Assembly (NCBI GenBank): GCA_029959085.1
Contig: JARWIR010000043.1
Coordinates: 3,162,001 to 3,226,000, forward strand
Reading direction: 5' to 3'
Length of the DNA: 64,000 nt
DNA from: Nemophila menziesii
Lineage: Eukaryota > Streptophyta > Magnoliopsida > Boraginales > Hydrophyllaceae
Shown here one piece after another: positions 11,546-21,541 of this stretch (position 1 is its first letter; the number at the start of each line of letters is the position of its first letter). The position numbers and the translations under genes were made by a program. The notes under the pieces are model-generated. The model did not search any database. It saw only the letters and a program-made list of their open reading frames with translations, and was not told the DNA's origin.

Positions 11546-11967
11546 CACAAACACCCAAGAAATCTTGAACCATAATGGCTTGAAAATAAAAGAAAAAAGA
11601 ATTAGCACCCACAAATACACAAGTAATTTCGAAACCTAGAGGGACTTCATGGATATACAACAACAACATCATTGTTGCGAACATATAAATAGCTCTCATA
11701 CAAATAAAAAAATCAAACATATGTATAATAAAGATAAGTGTTTACTTTAAAATGATATTCTTCAAACTTGTAAAAATTAAAATGTTAAAAGCTTTTACTT
11801 CACGCACATATTGTCATTTTGTCTATTTTGGGTAAGCGAATGTAACCTCGTGTACGGTTGAGAGAGGTGCATAGAGAGAAGAGAGATATTGAATTTTTTT
11901 TATCTATTATGGGGTTTTATGGCATAAAAGTTTTCAGTGGGCATAGTAGATGAATGGACAAGATGTT

Positions 11968-12177
11968 CCTTTTACATGGGTGGTCTGAGGCAGCTTATGC
12001 ACACCACGACTAATCCCATGTGAAATATACACGCGCCGCCATGCATATTTCCAGGTAAATCAGAACTAGGTTACCCATATTCACGGAGGAGATTCAAACC
12101 ATGTACCTCTTGCTTTACTCCCTTTAAGCGTTGAAAAATAGGGCTCTTGCCAGTTGAGCTAACCCAACTGGTTAATT
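11968..12177 (-). mobile_element. tRNA-derived SINE, copy 2 (inverted)
   Basis: Same family as the copy at 9690-9931 but on the minus strand, with the same A and B boxes and body. It is flanked by an 11-bp duplication GACAAGATGTT (11957-11967 and 12178-12188). The two copies could pair over about 200 bases. Confidence 0.85.
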
Positions 12178-12189
12178 GACAAGATGTTT

Positions 12190-12950
12190 TTAATAAGTAC
12201 GGGGGCTAACCAACTCGATAACTTATAGGCCTTTTATTATTAACACTCATATATCTGGGGCCTTTATAAATTAATGCCCCATTTTTAAAATTTTAAAGAA
12301 TTATCATACCGGGACTCAACCTTAAATCGTCAAGAAGCTAGTAAACATGTTTTACCATGGTAGCCAAGACCAGAATTTGTTTTATTAAATAAGCGTTTAG
12401 TAAATATACATAAATGAATACATATATATACACATATACCTAGCAAATTATGGCCCCCACTAAACTCGGGACCTGGGCGGTCGCCCTGACCGCCCATGCC
12501 CTTGGTCGGCCCTGATCCCACATATGAGATAAATCTCGCTAGGTGTTTATGAACTTAACTGAACTTCTATAAAAACCCTTTGTTCCCAAAAAGGAAAGGT
12601 ATGAACTATTCATATGCACATCAGAATAAACATAATTTATCTCGGACTAACTTGAATGCCAAAGTTCCATTAGGAGGAGCCCCACCCCTTAGTTACTAAC
12701 CCTTATTTGCAGGCAGTGGGAACTAGGAGTTAGAGCCCTCGAACCCAGAAGTTAATCATTGTAAATAAACAAACTTCACCAGCCCTTGAAAAATCAGAGA
12801 GGCTACCTCATTTTGAAGTTCACGAGATGTTTCAAGAACACCAACATACATGGAAGTTTATTTTCTGTTTCATCAGCAAAAACGATAACATCTGCCAAAA
12901 TCGCAATATGTCGAAGAAAGCTTATCCTTAAGAAACAAACCCGTGCCCCA
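12190..12950. other. Unassigned sequence
   Basis: No gene or clear repeat recognised. The minus frame at 12330-12521 has no recognisable domain. Confidence 0.45.
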
Positions 12951-13335
12951 GACTGAGGGGGAGAAATTTGACTACCATTTGAGCATTGATCGTAAATATC
13001 AATTCAAAATCAATTACACTACTTATAGTTAAAAATGCATTTCATTTATAAAATGGATTTTGGTAGCCCTCGTACTAACTGGAGACATCACTAGCCAAAA
13101 CTGATACTAATAGAACAAGAAACAGGGTGGGCCAGAAGAGAACACAAATGATAGCAACCAACTCTTAACCATCACCCCACGTCACATGAAAACTAACTCA
13201 AAAGGTATGTCAATATTTTTTCTCAAAAAAACCATCTCCTTCAACACCATGTGCATAATGTAAGTTTCATGCATTTCTTCAATAGGTTGTTAATATAGTA
13301 ATATTACCAAGAACCTATTGACCGATCGATTATAA

Positions 13336-13340
<5 letters not shown>

Positions 13341-13366
<26 letters not shown>
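13341..13366. repeat. TA microsatellite
   Basis: Uninterrupted AT dinucleotide run in the junction region. Similar runs occur at 15432-15453, 37028-37050, 40130-40176 (longest) and 63503-63520. Confidence 0.9.
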
Positions 13367-14360
13367 AAGGCGGCTAAGGGGTATAAAGAGGGGCCATGTT
13401 TTAGTTTCGGGTAAAAATATGTCACCACCGATTTATCTAAACAAAGTAAAATTAAAAAATATCAATATACCTATATGATAAATACCTTGCCATATATACT
13501 CACAAAAAAAAGAATATAAAGACTGTATACAATACTCACAAACACCTCACACACACAACATCACTAACAAAAATCGTTCAACCTCACTCACACACATCAC
13601 CTAACCTCACCGGCGAAACCTCGCTACCGTATTTAACCTTACCTCACCTCACACACAAAACCTCACTGACGAGATCTAACCAACACTCAGAACACCATAA
13701 CTATCCTCGTCGTACCTCATAGTCTCACCATCTCTCCGTATTTCACAACCTCACGATATGACGTAGCTCTCCCTTGCTCACAACCTTTCCATCTCGACTC
13801 GCCATAACTTAAAGTATAGTAGTAGCTTAAACTCTCACCGTAGGTTTGATTTACAACTCCATCTCCGAACTCGACCGTCGGTTTACATCTCCGGTATACA
13901 ACTGTATTTCAGGTAAGTTATTTTTACTAATAATTGAATTTTTGGTCCCTATGATTTATTGATCGTACTTTGTTAAAAAGTTACTAAAATAATAGAATTT
14001 TAGTGCATTTTTATCCAATTTTAGCTTTATTGATGAAGGTAAATTATGTGTGTTAAGTTGAATGAATCCAGTGATATAATTTTTAGAACTTTGAATGGTC
14101 GTGATTGTTATTATATTAGAACATGTAATGAGTGTAAACAATCAAGATACTTTGAACTTTGAAAGATCGTAGCTGAGAAGGTTCATTAATCTTAGATAGC
14201 TTCCAAATATTGGATTTATCCATTCATAAGGAATAGGAATTCTGGGCTTTATATTAGGCAAGCTTCTGGGCTTTAATAATCTTTGCTTTCAATTCTATAT
14301 TGTAATGTTCTAGATAATTTTGTGCCCTTAGATTGAGTTCTTAAAACACTACATGTGCAG

Positions 14361-14968
14361 GTCCGAGGTGCTCAACTACGGGGGGCCAGGAGTATACACA
14401 AACAACTCTAACATTGTTGTTGGTATATATATTTGTAGTAAAAAAAATACAAAATTATTGTCATTAAAGAGTAAAATGACTAAAACACCCTTTTCTACAA
14501 TGCTTATGCATGCATGCTATTTTCAAGTAAGTGCTCATCCTGCTGTATCAGCCATTGTGGAACTACAAGCTACCATAGAAGTGAACCTCCACAAAGCTGT
14601 AAGTTCATATAACTCTGAATCATTATGTGATTTTAGCTTTGTTTTTTTGATAAAGTTAATGATTTAGATGAAACTTGAGTTATGTTTTGATATACTTTAG
14701 GTATTGCTTCTACTTTGATAAACAATGTGAGATCACGTGACTGGGGATTCCCAACTCCTTGGTCTAATTATTGGGGATCCCCAACTTCTTAGTCTAATTA
14801 TGTCAATCAGTCTAACTATTTATCTGTTTGGTCCTTTCTCTTTCCATATTCAGTCATTTTAGTCCCTTATCTTGCAAAAGTAACATTTTACTCCCTTATT
14901 TTTCATTGATATAGTTGCAGTAGATGTGACTAAAGTTGCAAATGAGGTGAAAGCTGGAGATATAAAGG
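14361..14968 (+). pseudogene. Rxt3-like gene fragment, copy A
   Basis: Exon-like blocks at 14361-14422, 14531-14598, 14701-about 14790 and about 14925-14968 match copies B and C. This copy is clearly broken. An extra G in the first block shifts the frame. The acceptor before the second block has changed from AG to AA. That block also lacks one base, and the third block has gained stop codons (TTTGATAA). The upstream segment 13500-13917, ending TTTCAG before GTAAGT, could be a 5' exon. The Rxt3 assignment is taken from the better copy at 29989-30430. Confidence 0.55.
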
Positions 14969-15304
14969 TTTCTTTTCTGAAGCCTTTTGTTTATTGGAAA
15001 TGATTTTTTATTATTGCTATGGAGTTTTCTTGCCCAAATATTGATATTATAGTGTATGTTTGTAATTCTGCAAACTTTTTGTGTCCATTTTTATAATTAT
15101 AATGATTTTTTATGACTTTTGGGATGTAAATCAAAAGCTTGGGATATGGAAGAGAAAGAATATGGAAAATTTGAAACATGAGATTTAAACCCAACTCATG
15201 GACATTGTTATACTTTTGTAAGTTTTTTTGTCTGAGTAAATGACTCATTTGGCCCTTTATTTTTGTATATTTGACAGTTTAGTCTCTTATCTTGCAAACA
15301 AGTA

Positions 15305-15345
15305 TCACTTAAAAGGGTGTGGATTCAAATCCCAAAACTGTGATG
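15305..15345 (+). pseudogene. tRNA-Leu-like 3' half
   Basis: GGGTGTGGATTCAAATCCC resembles the variable arm and T arm of the tRNA-Leu at 57139-57219. It is followed by the shared body ending CACATGCATAGTGTGAGG. The 5' half is lost at a deletion junction. Confidence 0.5.
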
Positions 15346-15540
15346 AGTAGTTCAAATTCACATTTGTTGACCTTTTTTCTCATTCTTTTGTTATATAATT
15401 AAACTCATTCAACACCACATGCATAGTGTGAGGTATATATATATATATATATAACACGTGGCTTTGAGGACTTAGGGTTGAAGGTCCAAGATACACTTGG
15501 AGTGACTCGTGGAATACCGGGATTAAAATTATAAAGCGAC

Positions 15541-16134
15541 ATGATCGTGCTTAAGGAAACAATCAGTGGAGAGAGTGTTTTACTAGATAGAAAGTGTTTC
15601 ATCTTTCGCGTATTAATTCTGATCATGCCCCCGATCCTAGTTTCGTTGGATTCACAAACTGTTCATAGAAGGGTAAGTCGACGGTTCAGATTCGAAAGCA
15701 CGTGGTCTGTACATACGGGGTTTCGAGATTTTGTGAAGGAGAGATGGTCGAATGACTCAGTAAGTTTGGGTACAAAAACTGATAACATCAAAGACGAGAT
15801 TAACGTTTGGAAAGTGGAGACATTTGGGGATATATTTAAGAAAAAGAGGAGGTTATTAGCACGTATAAAAGGTATTAAAAAATCGTTACAGATTAAAGCG
15901 AATGGGTCACTTATGCTACTGGAAAGAAGACTCAGTAAGGAGTACGAGAGTGTCCTTGCGCAAGAGGAGTTACATTGGTTTCAAAGAGCAAGGATATATT
16001 GGGTTTATTCGGATGAACGTAATACCAAGTTTTATCATATGGCGACATTAGTTAAAACAGGTGTATCAGGTAAGTATCGCCTTAGAAATGGTAATGATGA
16101 GATAATTGAGGATGAAGTTGAGGAGGGTGCTTGA
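15541..16134 (+). pseudogene. LINE ORF2, region between endonuclease and RT
   Basis: The segment contains RRFRFESTWSVHTGF and, later, WFQRARIYWVYSDERNTKFYH, the two landmarks that precede RT in plant LINE ORF2 (the FRFE..W block and the W..GDRNTKFFH block). The frame is lost at 16134 and RT continues in another frame from 16131, so a frameshift separates them. The ATG at 15541 is unlikely to be the original start. Confidence 0.8.
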
Positions 16135-17285
16135 TTGAGGGACTTTTCATTTCTCTATATTCTTGGAGCGGTGATAGGGTGTCTTCATCCGTTGTGATTC
16201 CTAACCTTAGGACTTTCGACAATGACATCAGGGAGAGGTTATCAGAAGTGTTTTCGGACGAAGAGATTATGGTTGATATGTTTCAAATGCATCCACATAA
16301 AGCCCCGGGACCGGATGGGTTGACTGTAGGTTTTTTTCAAACATGTTGGGAGACAGTTGGGCCTTCAGTTTGTAATATGATACGAGCTTCAATGGAGGAG
16401 GGTCGGTTCCCTGAGGAGATGTTAAGGACATTCGTACATCTCATACCGAAGTCCACTAACCCGGAGTATATTCATGATTTTAGGCCGATTACTCTTATGA
16501 ATGTGAGCTATAAGTTGTGTATGAAGGTGATTGTGAACAGACTTAGACCGTTACTAGCTGAGGCAATAGGTCCGTATCAATGTAGCTTCCTTCCAGGCAG
16601 ATCGACGATCGATAATGTAGTGTTGGTAAGCGAGATTGATTATATGTTACGGCACGCTAAAGGGAAGAAATCATATATGGCTATCAAGATCGACTTGGCG
16701 AAAGCATACCATCGGATTAGTTGGAACTTTGTTAGGGAATCATTGGAGGTTTTGGGAATTCCAGATAGTTGGGTATCTTTGATTTTATCGAGCACGGAAA
16801 AAAATAATTTTAGAGTATTATGGAATGGTTCTCTGTTTGATTCCTTTTTGCCCCAAAGAGGGATCCGCCAAGGGGATCCTATCTCCCCATATCTTTTTGC
16901 TATTGTCATGGAAAGATTCTCGATTATAATTCAGCATTTGGTCGAGGAGGGATCATGGAAACCGATCAAATTATGCTTAGGGGGATTCCTTTATCTCATA
17001 TTTTTTTTTGCAGATGATCTTATCCTTTTTTCAGAGGTTTCTGAGCAATATTTTGATGTTGTGAAAGACTCGCTAGAAGGTTTTTGTGCGAGTGTAGGAC
17101 AATCAATTAATAAAATGAAGTCTTTGATTTATTTTTCCAAAAATGTGGAAGAGGAGTTGGCGGTCAATATCACTAGGCGCAGCGGGTATGGTCCAAGTGA
17201 TGGGTTAGGTAAATATTTGGGAGTGCCTATTCTCTCAGGTAGGAGACCTAAGGGTTTTTACAGGGAAACGATAAATAGTCTTTGA
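16131..17285 (+). pseudogene. LINE reverse transcriptase domain
   Basis: Non-LTR RT blocks appear in order: HKAPGPDGL (residue 54), LIPKS and DFRPITLMNVSYKL, QCSFLPGRSTIDNV, IKIDLAKAYHRISW (first catalytic Asp), QRGIRQGDPISPYLFAIVME, FFFADDLILFSE (catalytic ADD, which replaces YADD) and LGKYLGVP. The frame ends at a TGA where CTTTGAGGG probably replaced an Arg codon; the reading frame continues beyond it (GKLAGWKS). There is no natural ATG: the frame opens at TTG after a frameshift. The enzyme would copy LINE RNA at the target site, but this copy is inactive. Confidence 0.92.
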
Positions 17286-17332
17286 GGGAAACTTGCGGGA
17301 TGGAAGAGTAATTCTCTTTCCTTGCCGGGGAG

Positions 17333-18081
17333 TAGGGGTGAGCATGGTTCGGTTCGTCTCGGTTTTTGGCCAAAACCGGAACCGAACCGAATATTTCGGT
17401 TTTTTATAATTTAATAACCAAACCGGGTAGTTCGCATCTGGTTCCACACTCGGTTTTTGGTTCCGAATTGGTTCGTTTCGGTTCGGTTTTGGTTCGCTTC
17501 GAATTCAGATGATTGGTCAACAATATTTTCACCCGATTTCTTGAAATACGTTGTCCCATAGAGACTAATATTCCAATACAATTATGCCACTATTACTTCT
17601 CCATGTGGACTGTTAATATATCAATTAAATATAAACTTATAATCTAAAAATACTTATCTAAATTTACAATACAACAATAAATTTAAATTTATCACTTCCT
17701 ATTTCATACCATCATGATTTATAAAATCAATCAAGTAATGACTACTTATAATCTTAAGTGATATAAAAAAATTCTCACTAATAGCACCATCGAATAGTAT
17801 ACCTAAAATTTCACGTAGATGATAAAGTCTTAACAAAAGTTTCTCCCAATAATTCTTATAAAAGAAGTTCACACATTCTCTATTTTTTCCTTCATTAGGT
17901 CGTTTTTGTTCGGTTTTTTTGGTTGGGTTTTTACATAGTAAACCGAACCGAACCAAAAAATTTGGTTTTTGAAAAATCAGAAACCGAACCATTTGGTTAT
18001 TCGGTTTTTGGTTATTTTGGTTCGGTTTTTTCCGGTTTTTTGGTTCGGTTTGGTTATCTGGTTCTCATTTGCTCACCTCTA
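17333..18081. mobile_element. hAT-type MITE inserted in the LINE
   Basis: The terminal repeats TAGGGGTGAGCA and TGCTCACCTCTA are inverted, with one mismatch. A perfect 8-bp duplication CCGGGGAG flanks the element (17325-17332 and 18082-18089). Removing the insert and one duplication restores the LINE reading frame across SLPGRITLAQS. The interior carries many GGTTCGGTTT/AACCGAACC inverted motifs near both ends and no transposase. Eight-base duplications and TAGGGGTG ends are typical of hAT elements. Confidence 0.93.
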
Positions 18082-18089
18082 CCGGGGAG

Positions 18090-19275
18090 GATTACATTAG
18101 CTCAATCGGATTTGTGTGCAATGCCTATACATAAAATTCTAGTGGAAAAGTTGCATGGTTATGTGTTCTACGAGATTGATCGTATTGTTAGAGACTTCAT
18201 CTGGGGTCAAATGAGAATCAAAGGAGGATCAGTTGGTTAGCATGGGATAAGATTTGTGCTCCAAAGAGTCATGGTGGTCTAGGGTTGCGATTGGCCAGGG
18301 ATATAAATAGAGCTTTGCTGGGTAAGTTGGGTTGGAAGATTATACAAGGAGGGTCATCGTCGTGGACAATAGCGCTACGTCAAAAGTATTTCAAGGACAA
18401 TGTGATACATTACACACCGAGACCTTATGATTCATAGATTTTCCGCGCGATCGTGGAAGGTATTACCGTGGTTAGACGGGGATCCCGATGGGTGGTAAAA
18501 ATGGTGTTAATGTTGCTTTTTGGTTGGATGTTTAGATTGGGGGGAGTCGTTAATTAGCTTTGTAGTGACTCCGGTAGAGTAGGATAAGGTCAGTGATTAT
18601 CTGCTTGAGGATGGTCATTTGGATTGGGGTAAATTCGGTCATCTGCTTCTGAATCAGAAGATAGAAGAAATTGCACGAGTTAATCTTGCTGGTGTTGATG
18701 ATATGGATGTGCTTTGCTGGCATAATGAGTCGAGTGGCATATATTCGGTGAAGTCCGCATTTAAAGAAGTAGTTTGTATTGAGAATGGGAGTAAATTTAA
18801 TTGGGGGAGAATATGGAAGCTTCGGGTACCGCAAAAGATCTGTGTTTTGATTTCTAGGGCGATTTAGGATCGGTTAGCAACAGAGAGTAATCTAGTGACT
18901 AGAGGGATGGATGTGTCCAGTAGGTGTGCATGGTGCGAAAGTAATGAAGAAAATGATATCCACTTGTTTCGTGATTGTCGATTGGTTAGGATTGTTTGGA
19001 AGTTGGTTTGGAAGGAGATACAGTGGGGTTGGGCGAATAGCTGTAGTAAGTTTGAAGACGTGTCTCGACAGGTGGATGAAGAATCAAGTAATGATTGGTG
19101 GATTTTTGTGGGTAGGACTGATGGTACAGGGACTTGCGAAGGAGATAGAAATTTGGTTGATCAAGGTGCTGGTATTACTTCTTCCAGATCGTTAGGGACT
19201 AGCATGTGCAATATTCGAGAAGTTGGGGACAATTCAGATTTCAAAGAGGAGGACAGGAGGTTATTTATTCAGTGA
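18090..19275 (+). pseudogene. LINE post-RT region with zinc-finger-like motif
   Basis: Several frames together show LINE landmarks: ITLAQSDLCAMPIH and DFIWGQ (18090-18240); WDKICAPKSHGGLGLRLARD in the next frame (from about 18239); WGRIWKLRVPQKICVLI (about 18800-18850); and CAWCESNEENDIHLFRDC (about 18920-18975), the C-x2-C...H-x4-C zinc-finger block of plant LINEs. Stop codons and frameshifts interrupt it (TAG at about 18437, TAG at about 18866). A close relative lies at 60514-60903 on the minus strand. Confidence 0.85.
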
Positions 19276-19640
19276 GCTGGTGCTTTGTCAATTAGACCAT
19301 CAGGGACCAACCGAGGTAATTATTTGGATGTTAGTGACATAAGGATTCCGAAACTTAGCTGGTGCATCGACATATATATTCCGCATGAACATGATCCATT
19401 TCAAGCTTCATTTGGGCAGCAGACATACTTGGGTAATGGAGCGGAGGAAAGTTGGTTATGGTGGGAACAAAATTTAAGTTTAAATGGGTTTTTTGCTGGA
19501 CTAATGGATGTATTTTTTGTTTCTTTAATCAATGTTATATGGTTGGAGAGAAATGAGGCAATCTTTAGAGGAGAACAATTTTCAACAGGGGAAGCTCTTA
19601 TAAAGAAGGCGAAAATAAATGGTATAGATTATATGAAAGA

Positions 19641-20100
19641 ATGCAATCTCATGGGAGTAATCTCAGGAAGGTACGAAATTATGTGGAATGGATTGGTTGG
19701 TGCAAGCCTAGCAGGGGTTATAAGCTGAATATTGATGGTAGTTTTGATGAACGGACGGCTAAGAGTGGTGCAGTGGGCTTAATAAGGGATACAGAGGGAA
19801 CCTGGGTTAGGGGTTTTCATAAAAGTTTTACTTGTTCATTGGTGCTGGTATCCGAACTGATTGCATTGTCTGAGGGTCTTCGATTGGTTGTTAGTATGGA
19901 CATTAATGAAATAGAGGTGGAGATGGATTCGGAGGATGTGTTAAGTGCTGTGATACATGGAGTTGGGCCAAGTAGTCTGGTTCTAGAATAGGTAGTTGGT
20001 ATCCGAAAGCTTCTTAGGATGATAATTCGAGTTAAGATTAGGCGTGTATTTCGCTAGGCCAATGAAAGTGCGGATCATTTGGCGAAAATGGGGGAGAGAC
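19641..20100 (+). pseudogene. LINE RNase H-like domain
   Basis: YKLNIDGSFDERT (about 19722), AVGLIRDTEGTWVRGF, SELIALSEGLRL and EVEMDSEDVL match the plant RNase H-like fold, with the first Asp in NIDGS, Glu in SELIAL and Asp in MDSED. ANESADHLAKM (about 20058) supplies the C-terminal Asp block. Stops at 19989-19991 and near 20055 break the frame. Confidence 0.85.
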
Positions 20101-20323
20101 TTGAGCTTCCATTCACGATATTAGAAGACCCACCAGATTCGGCATGGAAAGTTCTTAGCAAAGATAGATTCGGGTTTAAAACCCCGATGAGGATATGCAC
20201 GACTAATTTAAGAGATGTATTGTCATTATAATAATGTATTAAATCCGGTCTTAGGACCTCCACTGTATTAAAAAAAACATGTTTCTTTATAATTTTTTGA
20301 TAGGTTAGTTGAGTTGTGTAAGG

Positions 20324-21486
20324 TGTTAGCCTCACCTTGTTTTTATTCCCGTTTTAATATTCGACAAATCATCCTTTAAACTAAAATTCATTTTTATATA
20401 ACTTTAGATGTTTTCCAAAACCCCTCATTAGATTAGTTGTGCTCACTTCATTTGACTTAGCTTAAATATTCAAAAGAACAGTGCCGCGGTGCACCGGAGG
20501 AAACGCGCGGTACACCGCAGCTAACGGTCCCGTCACACGGTACACTACATGGTCCGACCAGTAAGCTCATAAAATCTGCACGGTACACCGGACCCATGTC
20601 ACGGTACACCGGGCCACTACACGGAGCAGGAATGCGGTACACCACATGGTCCGACCAGTAAGCTCAAAAGTTAGTCGAACAGTCACGCGGTGCACCGGAC
20701 CCCACCCGCGGTACACCGCACGAAGGCATTTCAGCTCTATTACTAGAGGACAAAGCTTATATCCGTTGGGAGATTAATAGATCCGTTAGAGAGAAGCTTT
20801 ATGACCGTTGGACCATCTTTTCAGCTATAAAATGGAGTTCATTCAAGACACAACTCAAGCCTTCCATCTACCAATCTTAAGAGCAATTAATTCTATCATT
20901 CAAGGAGGTTTCAAAGGAGCATTCAAGTCATATTCATTGTGAAGCTAATTAGTTCTATCTACTCATTTAGGAGTTTAGTCACAAAGCTTTAACAAGCACC
21001 CCTAAACACTTTTTCCTTTCCTCTTAGTTCTTGTAATAGATTAAGAGAGTAGTGTGAGCATAGGTTTATGCTTGGTTCCTTGTGTTGGTGATAACACAAG
21101 TGTTTTTCCTTCAAAGGGTTTTTGAAGTGGTTGTAAGGGTTTGTATCTCACCCGGTTAAGAGTTACGAAGATTAGTTGAGAATCTTGCAAATCCTAAGGA
21201 GGCTTCCTTAGGTAGTGGATGTAGGGAAACCGAACCACTATACATCGTTGTGTATCGTATTCTATCTCTACACTCTTTATATTTCCGCACTCTATATGCT
21301 TGATAAAATGCCTAGTTGAATAGTTTGATATTATTGCCTATTAGGATTATCTAGTTTTTAACTTTTTAGTTTGCTAATACAATAGGATTCAAATTAGCTT
21401 TTAATTTTATTTACTTGAAATAAAATTAGCCGATTAATTTCTATTGTCCTATTCAACCCCCCTTCTAGGACGCATATAGTATATCA
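20324..21486 (+). repeat. 5' LTR of the Copia element
   Basis: Starts TGTTAGCCTC and ends GTATATCA. It contains the GC-rich cluster of CGGTRYACCG boxes (about 20480-20720) and a TATAAAA box at 20826-20832, about 110 bp downstream of the cluster, the likely promoter. The small minus-strand frame at 20457-20645 is driven by the cluster. Confidence 0.95.
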
Positions 21487-21488
21487 AT

Positions 21489-21500
21489 TGGTATCAGAGC
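21489..21500 (+). promoter_or_regulatory. Primer-binding site (initiator tRNA-Met)
   Basis: TGGTATCAGAGC, the standard plant Copia site complementary to the 3' end of initiator tRNA-Met, two bases after the 5' LTR. Confidence 0.95.
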
Positions 21501-21541
21501 CTAGCTCTATTGTACTTAATCGTTTCTAGAGTTAATACGAT

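Larger units (their letters stand above)
12960..15450 (+). repeat. Segmental-duplication unit A (internally deleted)
   Basis: The left part (12960-13390) resembles the junction region at 36205-36500: both hold 'acactacttata', 'tttcatttataaaa' and 'caacacca..gcata'. The centre (13920-15290) aligns with 29500-30735 and 40930-42470. It then jumps at about 15300 to sequence matching 36860-36990, so roughly 6 kb present in unit B is missing. It ends at a TA microsatellite where the LINE begins. Confidence 0.65.
15470..20277 (+). mobile_element. Plant L1-type LINE, 5' truncated and decayed
   Basis: Order of parts: post-endonuclease region (RRFRFESTW, 15541-16134), reverse transcriptase (16131-17285), hAT MITE insertion (17333-18081), post-RT region (18090-18840), zinc-finger region (about 18900-19010), RNase H-like domain (about 19720-20090) and a short A tail (20270-20277). 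The endonuclease domain is missing, the usual sign of 5' truncation. The 3' end lies close to the Copia target site, and both lie in the left end of duplication unit B. Confidence 0.88.

Noticed and set aside
20457..20645. 62-codon minus-strand ORF repeated at 26917-27105
   Set aside because: Identical because it lies in both LTRs, within the CGGTRYACCG cluster; no protein features.
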